Assembly: GCA_013398615.1 (NCBI GenBank)
Contig: VZSR01001477.1
Location: 1,534,300 to 1,598,299, forward strand
Direction of reading: 5' to 3'
Source: Brachypodius melanocephalos
Lineage: Eukaryota > Chordata > Aves > Passeriformes > Pycnonotidae
Length of the DNA: 64,000 bases
The first letter of the stretch is position 1. Every line of letters starts with the position of its first letter. Below are positions 37,506 to 48,305 of this stretch, piece by piece. Under the pieces are notes generated by a model. That model made no database searches and was not told where the DNA came from. It saw nothing but the letters and a program-made list of their open reading frames with translations. A program made the translations under genes and the position numbers.

Positions 37506-39719
37506 ATTTGTCACAAACACAATATTTTTATTTGTAATAAGACACATATTTTTCATTTATCTCAGAGAACCCAAGATACTCCAGACTATTTTTGAGAAAA
37601 AAAAGGTTCTCTCTTTCTTTTGTTTTCCAAGGAAAAAATCCCACAGATGATATTTTTAGTTCATCTTAACCTTTAGAGATGCTTACACTTCCTTAGTGAC
37701 CCCACTTAACCAGCTTTCTAGCTCATGTCTCCTGCTGATACCTCCTGCAAAAAGCAGTTGGTGGGTTCATTTGCAGAGTAATAAATGCTGTCTCCCAGTC
37801 TGCAAGAAACTGATTGAAAGAGATTACCTCCTAACAGTGCTTGTTAGCTATGATTGACATATCAATACGAGACACGCTTTTATTTTCAACCCTGTCCACC
37901 CTCAATTTCAGACAGAAAGACATTTTAAAGACACTGAAAATAACTAATATAAATTCTTTCTGTAAAGATTGCTATGGGTTTTCATGTGTCTCAGAATTAT
38001 AATTTCCCCCTCATTTGTCTCACAGGTTTTTTGCTAGAAGTCAGTGTGTAATGGAGCAGCAGGTCCTATTATTCCCAAGCTTGCTCCATCTTGAAGGATA
38101 TTTTAACTGCCTTTTTAAAAAGAGCAAAGCTAGGACTTATTGTTGTCGGTTTTCTTTCAAGGCACCAAGTTCAGAATCCATCCAAGTATTGATCAGTAAA
38201 CAAATTAAATACATGAGATGGGTTGATTACCCACAGGCACTTTAGTATTGCTTGACAGATGACACAGATAAATATGCCAAAGAGAACAAAGGTACAGGCA
38301 ACTAGTCAGTCCTAAGTATGTGTAATATGATGATCATATTTTATTTGGGAAATTTATTTAACACCTTCACTGACATAACCTTACAATGAATGGTTATCTT
38401 TCAAACAGCTCAGCTTGTTTACTAGCTGGCAACTATGCAGCGTATTTTGGAAGTAGGATTAGTGATCTTGGTGGCAGCTCTGTACTATGTAAACTACCAT
38501 CCCCACAGCAAGGAAGAAGTCTGCACTTTTAGCTGAAATTTATTGACAATTTCAGGTTAACGGCTAACTCTGAGAAGGCTCCACTTCTGTGACACATTTC
38601 TGCAAAGCGTGCTCTTTGCTCATTACCAATTCCTGATCCTGAAAACCCATTAACTACCAGCACTACGGGGGAAAAAAGTGCCTTGAGTGCCTTGTAAAAT
38701 GTTACAGGTGTAGTCATGTGAATCAGAGTTAACATTTAAAACAGCCAGAATACATGTGCAGGAGGAGCTGGGGAATTCCCACTTCACTCATCTTGCACTC
38801 ATGTACAAATGGCAAGATCCAAACTTCTCACTCAGTTGCCACCTAATTCGAGACAAACTCCAGGTACTTCAGCTTTTTTCCCTTCTATTTTGAAAGCCAG
38901 CCAGCCCAGAATGCTGTCATTTTCAAAAGAATTATTGCTTTTCACAAGACCTCTGAAGGAGAAGCTACTGGTCCCACTGATGCTTTGTTTCATCTGGTGG
39001 TACAGTGCATAGCAAAGGCTGATCCCAGACTACAGAAGTGGAAGCTTCTCTTTCCCAGGAGGTTTCCCACGGCTCTCTAATAGAGTGCACAGGGCAGAAA
39101 GCAGAGCAAAGAGTCCTGTGATGGAATTATTCCTTTCCTAGAATAACTTGAGATCTGGTAGATCTTTCCCTGGAACATTCACTTATTTCACTCTAAGACT
39201 TGGTTCCTGTTCAGGGAAATGTTTATGTGACTTTTTCCAACCACTATTTAGTGGAAAATGCACGGTCCCTGAATCATGCCTGGAAAGCTGTCCAATAGCT
39301 GGAAGGCCAATCCCCAACCACTCACATATGAACTCTTGCTGCTTTTTTGTCCCTTCTCTCTGGTCTAGTGCAGTATAGATTTTTGACACATAATGAAAGA
39401 GATCCAACAAGAAAGGGAAGTGGTCTCCTTATATCCACAGTGTAGTGGCCACATGAGTCTCTCAGAGGCTGACAGTTTGAGTACCCTCTGGCAGAAAAGG
39501 CATTGAGCTCAAGTGTGTCAGATAGAAAAAGAGTATTCAACCCAGTAACCAAAAAAGCTGCATTAAAGAAAACACCAGAACTTCCCTTTTAAACTATACT
39601 TAGGGAAGGGGATTAGTTAAAAAAATCCCATTTGCTTCAGTTCAGGTGACCATTATGAGAACTTGGATTTTGATTATGGAATGGAAGAAGCTGGAGAGAT
39701 TATCACAACATAGTAACTG

Positions 39720-40293
39720 CACACATACACCCCTACCCCATATGGGATCTATCCAAGGTGGAGTTAACTTTCCATTGTGACATTTCCTCACAGTGCTGTG
39801 CTGTGTTTGGATTCTACAAAGGTGTTGATAACACAGCAGTGTTTGGCTACTGCCGGGCAGTGCTGACACACCACCAAGGCTGCCTCTCCAACATTCCCCC
39901 TTTCCAAATGCCAGCAGGCTGGAATTGGGCAAGAAGCTGGGAGGGAACAGAGGCAGAATAAAGGCTGACCAAAGGGATATTCCATACCATAAGGCATTGC
40001 TCAGCAATAAAACCTAGAAGAAAGGAGGAGGGAGCATTTGTTATTTAAAACACTGATCTTCCAGACCAGCCGCTTCATTTACTGAAGCAATACTTCCTGG
40101 GAAGAGGCTGGACATTGCCTGCAGATAGGAAATAAAGAATAAATCTTCTGTTTTCGTTTGCTTCTGTGTGTAACTTTTGCTTTTGTGTTATTAAACTGCC
40201 TTTATCTTGACCCTTGAGGGTTTTATTTTTCCCCTCCTTCCCAGCTGAGAAGCATTGTGGGCACCTGGCATCCAACGAAAAGCAACCCACCAT
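39720..40293 (+). mobile_element. Solo ERVL-type LTR, plus strand
   Basis: The order of blocks matches the common avian ERVL-type LTR: GGATCTATCCAAGGTGGAGTTAAC near 39747, GTTGATAACACAGCAGTGTT (39823-39842), GACCAAAGGGATATTCCATA near 39967, an ATTAAACTGCCTTTATCTTG polyadenylation/R segment (ATTAAA at 40190-40195), then a U5-like TTGACCCTTGAGGGTTTTAT. The end is CAACCCACCATA. The 5' limit is uncertain by some tens of bases. No primer-binding site or coding remnant follows; an A/C tract begins within ten bases of the end. The U5-like end resembles that of the LTRs at 8367 and 11066, although the 5' parts differ. The open frames inside (for example 40007-39642 minus) are not genes. Confidence 0.8.
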
Positions 40294-40298
40294 ACCTT

Positions 40299-40350
40299 TT
40301 CCCCCCAAAACAAACAAACAAAAAACCAAACAAAAACACCAACCACAAGA
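40299..40350. repeat. A/C-rich low-complexity tract abutting the LTR
   Basis: CTTTTCCCCCC followed by AAAAC and AAAC units and CACCAACCAC. Member of the recurrent A/C class. Confidence 0.8.
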
Positions 40351-43300
40351 AAAAGAGAGAGTAAGTGTGTGAAAAATTGAAATTAACTGCTAATCTTTTT
40401 CTTTAGAGTAAAATATCACAGATAAAAAAAAGAAAAAAAGAATCATTACTCAGACTGTAGGAAAACATGAGTTAAGGAAACATTTTATTCAGTGGGAGAC
40501 CACTTCATCAGTAGGCCAGAGAAAATCAAGTAGATGTTGACCCAGCTGCTACTGAAGCCTGCAAGCTTTTTGAATATTTCCTACAACTACACAAATCTCA
40601 TCCGAGGAAATACAGATTTAAAAGTAAGAGCTAAATCCTCTAAAGAATATTTCCCCAAAGGCATTTATTTCTAACGGAAATTATTCCTTCAGATGTTTGA
40701 GTTAGTTCACTCCAGAGAAGTTTGGGGGTTTTTTGCACAAACAAAATGTTGCAGAATAAAAAATGTTGCTAACCACAGGTAGTAGTTGCTATTATTCCAT
40801 AACCTTTCCACTTTTTCAGTGCATTCATTCCCATGATGCTGAAGTCTGATAAATTGTGTTCCATTTCTTAAGAAGTAGCAAAACTTTCACAAAAAACCAG
40901 CCAAACAGGGGCTGAAATTGTTCAGACACAGATGAAAAAAAAATCTCCTTGCAAAAATAATTAAAGCTGGTCTGCACACAGCTGTGTGTGAGTGATTCTG
41001 TTTAGAAAGAACAGGGGAAAATAGGTCTCACAGGTTTGCTGCTACTCATTTAGATACTCTGTTCCACATCTGTAGCCCTTCTATATTCTGGTATATGATT
41101 TATGCATATTCACTGATACTTTTCCTAAAGTAATTTAAAACATAACCATAGAATCATACTTGCCAAAAGGATTGTTACAGTATAATAAGGAAGACTGGAA
41201 CACATTTTCTGAAAAATGGGTTAATGAAGAGTGAATGGGGATGTCTGCATGTAGATGCATCAGAAGGAACAGGATAAGGCTCAGGGCTCATTAACAGGAA
41301 CAGGGCTCTCTGAATGGCCTCTGTTAATGGCTGCCAGATCAGCCCTTCACTCTCCATCAGCAGGATCCCAGCAGGAGAAGACCTGTCTGTAACTTGCATG
41401 TAGTCCCCATCCTAGGAGAAACCTTGGAGACATGAGGAGGATTTGACAGCTTATGTCCCTTTTCCACCATGTCATCACAATGGAACCTGGAATTCACATC
41501 TGGATTAACCTCAAGGTACCTGGCTGCTGGACAAACTCCTTGGACTCTGCACATCCTGATGGTTCTGAGTATGAGACTGGGAGAGAGTGAGGGTAACTGA
41601 GGGAAAACTAGTTTGTTTCAGATTTTATTTTAAATAAATTGCCTCACAGTCCTAATAACATCTGGCAGGGATATTTCCTACCCAGGGATATTTCCCAGGG
41701 TTGGTGCATGGTGGCGATAGTATTTCCTACAAACACTGGGGCACATAATTGTGCTAAGGCATTATAAATCACAAACACAAGGAGGCTTCAAAAAACTTTT
41801 GGCTAGACAGAACACTTGACATCAGTTTCTCAACCGTATGGGAAGAAATCCAGCTCTGCAGAAAGGCATGCAGACTTCTTCCAGTAAAGAGACAAAAGTG
41901 TTCCTTCTTGATAAACCAAAAACTGAAGGACTGTGAAATATGCAATTAGGAAAAATGTGCTGGGAAAATAGACATACTAAAGTAAAAGAATTATAATAAC
42001 AGTTGAAGTATAGACATTTTTCTGTTCAACATTCATACACTTTCTACCAGTATTCTGAACAATTTTGTAATATAATTTAAGAATTTTTAAAAACCCCAAG
42101 AAATTTACAAATAAAAATTTCAAGAGGAAGAGGTTATGTGACAGAGAAAATGATACCTGTTAGGGAATCAGTGTCAGAGAGAACTAGAGCTCATGCCTCT
42201 AGTTTCAAATCTTAGGTCAACCCACACAGAATTTGCCTATTCCTAAACAGAAGAGATTCATTAGAAGCATAAAGGTTTCTTTTCCCAGGCTCCTCACTTA
42301 TGTTCCCTGAAAACATTTGTACCAAAGATATGCCAAGTGCTAAGTCTTTGGGAAGTGATGGCTACAGTGTTTGGAGTTTTCCAAACCTAGCTAGCCAAAT
42401 AAATAATATATTATTGAGAAACGCTGATAATATTAGTGCAAATGCTTCTTAGCAGTCCTTGAAGCATATTTATTAAATTGATTAAGATATGCTAATTTAA
42501 GATTTGTCACACTGTAACAGGATTTTTATTTCTGTGCAAAGCAAAACCCTTTTATAGAAAAAAATTTCAAGAACATATATTCATTCAATGTCTGAAACAA
42601 AATCAAGACATTGTTCAGACTCCTTTTTCATCTTCCATGAATAAAAAATATTTTGAAAAAGCTGTTAGGTTACTACTAGGGTTTGGCTTTTTTTTTCTTG
42701 GAGGCTCCAGCCACATTGCCAGTAGAACACTAAATCTCAAATAATCTTTCTAATGATAACGTATATCTTCATTTTTAAAAAAAATATTAAGGACATGTAA
42801 CACTGTAATTTTTAAAACCACTTAGCATACATACTATGCACTAAAAAAGAAAAAATCAGAATATACTCAGAAGACCAGTTTCTTCCTGGCCATCTGGAAA
42901 GCCTAATCCATACAAATGCTTCTCTCTCACAAGGTATCAAACTGGGAAAGGAAGAACAACTCTGATATGATAGAAGAGATTTTAGGTTCCTTCCACAATT
43001 TCATTTCCCAGTGAATGTTTCCTTCGGTGTAATTCAGGCTATAATGTGTTACAAAGGTATCTGACACAGATTTTTTAAGAATCTTAGTTCCTAAAAAAAA
43101 TTAATCCAGCCCAGCCCAACGCAGTGGAAGTGAGTCCTTGTGAAGAGAGAAGAAATACGATTTAATCATCTAAGAACAAGTTTGTAGTTTTCTTGAGATT
43201 AACAAGTCTGGGGACAGAACCACCCCTATCCAATGAATACATACATGTCCTAACACTGTGAAAGTTAATAAGTTTAAGGAAGATTCAAAAGTCCTTAAAC

Positions 43301-44318
43301 AACCTAGTCATTGATGGTAGGTGAGACAGAAAGATCAAAATCAAATCCTTGTCACAGCCAGACAGTGAAGTATTGCTGGACTGTTTTGGTTGGTAGGTTG
43401 CTCGGGTTTTTATTATTGTTTTGTGTTTTTCATTTTTCCTCTTTATTCCAATTCTAAATTTCTCTCAGGAATAGTTATTATCACTTTTATAGTACTCGAA
43501 TTAACTTTCTGGAGCTTAATAAATTTTAATTTTTTAGGTGTAAGTTAAAGCAACTTAATAAACATGTATAAAATATCCAAGAATTTTTGAGAACATTTTA
43601 ACTACCCCTGTCACACATGTTTCTGTAGTGAAAATAATCTTGAGCTCTCCATTGGACACCTGAAAAAAGAGAGCATTTCAAGAGGCTTTTCTGGGAATGC
43701 TGCTTGTTAACAGGGCAACAAAATGAATACTAGAAAGAAAAACTCATGCAGTCATTGAAAAGGCCTGAAGGTGGTTACTTTTCTGACCACTGACAACAAA
43801 AAGAAGTGTTTATACCAGAACAAAGAATGGAAAATAAATAGTTTTCATTATGGTTTCTGTATCTGAAAGAGAAGATTATTCAATCTAGGACATGAAATTT
43901 AAAATTGCAAAGAAAATCTGCCAAAATATATTTTGTTCAGACTACAGAAATTTCAGAACATTTTTTAGTAATTATGGAGCCTCAGGTCTGCAATAACTCT
44001 GAAAGGATGTCTGCAATAATTAAATCTTGCATGCTGTGGGAATTCTCAAATCAGGACCATGAGATAGATACAGATGCATGTATATGTACAATGCAGAATG
44101 GACAAAAGAGATCATAATGAGATAGGTGTCACAGATTCATATTCTTACATCAGGGAATGGAGAAGAGATGTCAATTTTGTGTGATCTGGATGTTTCAAAA
44201 ATTTTCGGTTTTAATTTAATTATGTTAAAATGAAGTCTTCTGTATCAAGCAATTTATTATTTCCTCCCTCACTTTCCAGCACATTTCCTTCTTAATCAAT
44301 GAAAAATTACAGTCTTTC
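40351..44318. other. Unique AT-rich non-coding sequence
   Basis: No gene recognised. 41175-41554 is somewhat GC-richer and has minus-strand open frames of 65-74 codons without known motifs. A CCATAGAATCATA motif at 41146-41158 looks like a CR1 terminus but no CR1 body adjoins it. Confidence 0.55.
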
Positions 44319-44832
44319 NNNNNNNNNNNNNNNNNNNNNNNNNNNNNNNNNNNNNNNNNNNNNNNNNNNNNNNNNNNNNNNNNNNNNNNNNNNNNNNNNN
44401 NNNNNNNNNNNNNNNNNNNNNNNNNNNNNNNNNNNNNNNNNNNNNNNNNNNNNNNNNNNNNNNNNNNNNNNNNNNNNNNNNNNNNNNNNNNNNNNNNNNN
44501 NNNNNNNNNNNNNNNNNNNNNNNNNNNNNNNNNNNNNNNNNNNNNNNNNNNNNNNNNNNNNNNNNNNNNNNNNNNNNNNNNNNNNNNNNNNNNNNNNNNN
44601 NNNNNNNNNNNNNNNNNNNNNNNNNNNNNNNNNNNNNNNNNNNNNNNNNNNNNNNNNNNNNNNNNNNNNNNNNNNNNNNNNNNNNNNNNNNNNNNNNNNN
44701 NNNNNNNNNNNNNNNNNNNNNNNNNNNNNNNNNNNNNNNNNNNNNNNNNNNNNNNNNNNNNNNNNNNNNNNNNNNNNNNNNNNNNNNNNNNNNNNNNNNN
44801 NNNNNNNNNNNNNNNNNNNNNNNNNNNNNNNN
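44319..44832. other. Assembly gap, 514 N
   Basis: 514 N. Unlike the 100-N gap, this length looks like an estimate. The right edge is a CT microsatellite and the left edge ends AGTCTTTC, so the gap probably hides an expanded pyrimidine repeat. Confidence 0.98.
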
Positions 44833-44874
44833 TCTCTTTCTCTCTTTCTCTCTTTCTTTCTCTTTCTTTTCTCT
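44833..44874. repeat. (CTTT/CTCTTT)n pyrimidine microsatellite at gap edge
   Basis: 42 bases of only C and T, in TCTCTTTC-type units, beginning directly at the gap. Confidence 0.9.
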
Positions 44875-47694
44875 ATCAGTCATGTATCAAAAAGAGAGCG
44901 GAAAAATCTTTTTAATGGTCTTAATTTTAGATAAAATTATTTGGAAACCTTATAGCACTAGAAAAAGACTGACCTGAGTGACATTTGAAATTAGGATAGT
45001 AAAATTGATCCAAATAAATAGTGGGAAAAAAAAGTTTTCTTCAACCCCCTTGTGCAAATATCTGACATGCTTCACTGAAGCAAAATTGCACGAACTTGGA
45101 TTTCTGCCTTTCCCAGTATGTCCAATGCAAATGAGGTGAGAAGAGGTGGTGAAGGAATTCCCTGGTGTGATGTGTATTTTATGGAGGTATTGACTTTTCT
45201 TAGCACTTAAAAAATTTCTTCGCTTCAATAGCTTCTTCTTGGGTTAGGTAAAAGAGAAAGGACCTGCATACACTGTACATTGACACACAGATCTTTTTAA
45301 ATGAAGAAAGGTCTGTACCATATAGACTATTATTTTATTATTTGCACTGTAGTAGGGCCCAGAGGTCCAGTCAAGGATCAGAGGCCCATTTTTGTAATGA
45401 ATAAAAAGACAACCAAGATTGTTTCCAAAAGCAGGTAAAGACTTTTCCAGTTGTGGTTGGCAAAACTCAACTTCTGTGTTTCCAAAATAATAAAATTCAA
45501 TGTTACTTCAGTACATATTACCTAGATCCATGAGGTCAATAAGATTCAGGTTACTGGAAAAAAACCTCCTTTGGCTTACAACCAAATAGTTTCATACTTT
45601 CTAAATTCCCATTGATGCTGCCTTTAACTTACTACCTTTTCCTGGTTTTTGCTATTTGTATTTGTGACAGTAGATAGGAGGATTTAAAGTGTAATTTAAA
45701 CTGGCATTTAGGGGTGGTCTCTTCTGTTACTTGAATTCTTACAGAAACTCAATATTATTTGACAGTACATGAGTAAAAACATTCCAAAATTTAATGAACA
45801 TATTGCAGTTTATATCCATTTGTCACTAGAGTTCCTCTGTATGCAGTGCCTTAATCCATTTAAAAATTATAGCAGAGCCTTTTCTAACTGAATCATACTT
45901 AGTTCTCAAAGCTGATTACAAAAGACTTCATAGTGCATTGTAAGAAACTGAATTAGTTCATCCATGAGTGATTATTCTCTGTGTTTTCTGGTGTTACAGC
46001 CTGATAAGGAAAACTTTCTGGATGCAAATAGAGGAAAACCCAGTGTAAATGAGAGAAGCCATCAAGGTATGTGTGTAGTTATGGTCTAGTTCCACTAAGT
46101 CACTTTGCCTTAGTCAAAATCTACCTGGACTGACCTCTTTTCTCTGTCTGGACTGACTTTTCTGTCTTGAACTTAACACTGACAGCCCCCAGTTTAGCCC
46201 CCAGTTTAGTTAGAGGTGTTTTTTAATAAGAAAATTCAACTCCCAGTATTCTTAATTTATAGGGATTTTCTGCTGCACACAATTGTTTCTCAGAATTTAT
46301 ATCTGCCCATGGGAATGAAAAAAAGAAATTCACATCCATCACATATATATGCCCCTAAAATCACCTATTATTTATCTACGACATTTCTCCACAAAATACA
46401 TTAAGTCAACAGTATTCTGCTTCTGAGGTGCTGTCTTTTAAACTTGACCTTGTTGCTGATTTATGCATTGTACTTGTACACTGAGGAAAGAAAATGCTTC
46501 AAATATTAATCTTAAAGAACAAATGAACTTTCAAACATATGCCAAGCACTCTCCTATTTCTTTGGAAAGCTTACACCACTTTTCTATACTGTACATATGC
46601 CTTAATTGCTTGGTAGTCCATGGCATGCTAATAAAGTATCAATCTGATTACAGAACCCTTTGAACTGTCGTTGGTGAACATACTGGAATGTCTCCACATT
46701 TTTTATTAGAGAGTAAATTAAATTGCAATTATAAAATCAATGTAATATTTTACAAATCTTCTATTTATAATCTCTGCTACTTGTGGTGTTATTAGCATTT
46801 CATAGGGATCACTGAAGAGATGTAACTTCAGCTATTAGTTTTAAAGGTCATTGTACCTGCACTTGGTTTCCTGAGGAAAAATAGAGCTGCTGAAAAGCTC
46901 CTATGCTCGTACATTCTTAAGTTAATGTAACACAGAATTGATAAACACATGAAAAATCAAGTCAAGGAAATAAAGACTGCATCAGAATATTCTGAAGCAG
47001 CTCTCCATGGTGTTTTCCACTATTTATGAGAGTTCAGGCAGCAGTCAGGTATTTGTAAAAATGTTCTTGAACTTTCAGGTGTTTGCCAAGACTTATGCTG
47101 CCATAAATATATGCTAACATCTTTCTATTTGTGCATTATTTTAAGTTATTGGTGATGCAGTTCAGACAGGCACAACTACTCAGGTGACTCAGAAAATCTG
47201 CTGTACCACAGAGCCCATGAACAACAAGTGGATAACTAATGTAAGCATTTATTAAGCATTTATTAGGCAGTTTGCATCCATTTTGCATCTTAAAAATTGT
47301 AAGTTCACAGCTTTCAGATACTAACAGATATGATGTAAGGAATCGAGTTTGTGTTTTGAGTATCTTGCAAATATATATAACAAAAAATGCCTCCCAAAAT
47401 ACTTTCAGTTATTGATTCTGGAGATTTATCCTAATAATTTTCTATGTATTTTCAACATAGTAGTTGCACAAGACTCTATTGGAGATGGAATCTCTGTGGA
47501 ACAAATTAATCTTGGCATGCTTATGCTTGATATAAAACATGCAAGCAAATTAATCCATTGCATTCTCAGTAGAAAATCACACTAAATTTATGGAGCTCAC
47601 ATATAAGTCTTTGAAATAAATGCAACAAAATAAAATGTTTGTTTTGACTGTAATTTGTGTCTGACTGTAATTTGATCTGTTGTGACTAAAGTAT
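44875..47694. other. Unique AT-rich non-coding sequence with two candidate exons
   Basis: No established gene. Two open segments flanked by good splice signals (46000-46066 and 47146- or 47161-47240) are described in the findings. A 12-base unit GCCCCCAGTTTA is tandemly duplicated at 46185-46208, and a CTGGACTGAC motif is repeated at 46127 and 46149. The 92-codon minus frame 45228-44950 has no known motif. Confidence 0.5.
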
Positions 47695-48305
47695 TTTCTC
47701 AGGGAACCTTACTCACTACTTCCCTGACCAGCTTGAAGTCTGCTCTGCCCATGCCCAGGGTTTAAGTTTCTTTGGCACTTTTCCTGTTGTCAATAGAGGT
47801 TTTAAACTCAGTCACTTTGTGATCACTGCAGACAAGAGAGCCACAAGTCTCCACCTTGCTCACTCTGTCAACAGAGTGGATCAAGCAGCAGATCAAGGAG
47901 GGCATCTTTCCAAGTCAACTTCCTGACTACTTGTACCATGAAACTGTCATCCAGGTGATTTAGGAATCTGCTGCATCTTGGCCAGCTGTGTGGTGTTCCC
48001 AATTAACACCTGGCAAGTTGAAGCCCCCCATGAGGAACAGGATGGTTGATTTGGGAGTGTCCATTAGTTCCTCAAAGAATAATTCACTGGCACTATCATC
48101 CTACCTAGGTGGTCTATTACAGACTCCCACAATGGCATTTGCATTATTTTTTTGTCCCTTAATCTTTACTCAGACAAATGTCATGCCATTTCCAACTGTA
48201 AGCTCTATATATTCCAGACCCTTCATTACATATAATGTCAGAGAATGTTGTGGTGCAAGGGGCAAGCTCTACTACTCTAGCTGGCCCCTCTATCCCAGAG
48301 AGACC
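47695..48305 (-). pseudogene. CR1 LINE ORF2 endonuclease-domain fragment, minus strand
   Basis: Read on the minus strand, the order is: a TLYVMKGLEYIELTVGN segment (about 48235-48185), VKIKGQ (48176 down), NAIVGVCNRPP (about 48138-48108), LMGGFNLPGVNWEHHTAGQD (about 48034-47975), FLNHLDDSFMVQVV, then CSDHKVTEF (about 47830-47804) and RADFKLVRE near 47740. These match the apurinic-endonuclease-like domain of CR1 ORF2. The catalytic GDFN motif reads GGFN (48028-48017), so the aspartate is lost; the SDH motif (47827-47819) survives. A stop after VGNGMTFV and at least two frameshifts show it is dead. Neither the RT nor the 3' end is attached. Confidence 0.88.

Larger units (their letters stand above)
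33013..39719. other. Unique AT-rich non-coding sequence
   Basis: No gene recognised. A T/G tract lies at 35509-35543 and a purine-rich A/G stretch at 37450-37505. About 36900-37180 is repeat-free with several TAATTA-like cores. 38750-39560 is less AT-rich and has overlapping open frames on both strands (for example 39552-39322 minus), none with a recognisable motif. Confidence 0.55.

Noticed and set aside
40268..40285. TGGCATCCAACG sequence resembling a lysine-tRNA primer-binding site after the LTR
   Set aside because: The related LTRs carry the matching GGCACCTGGCAT segment inside their own U5, before the CA end, so this is LTR sequence and not a primer-binding site.
41142..41160. CCATAGAATCATA resembling a minus-strand CR1 terminus
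   Set aside because: No CR1 core follows on the right, so the match is too short to call.
44296..44934. Long open frames across the 514-N gap
   Set aside because: The bases are unknown; absence of stops is an artefact of N.
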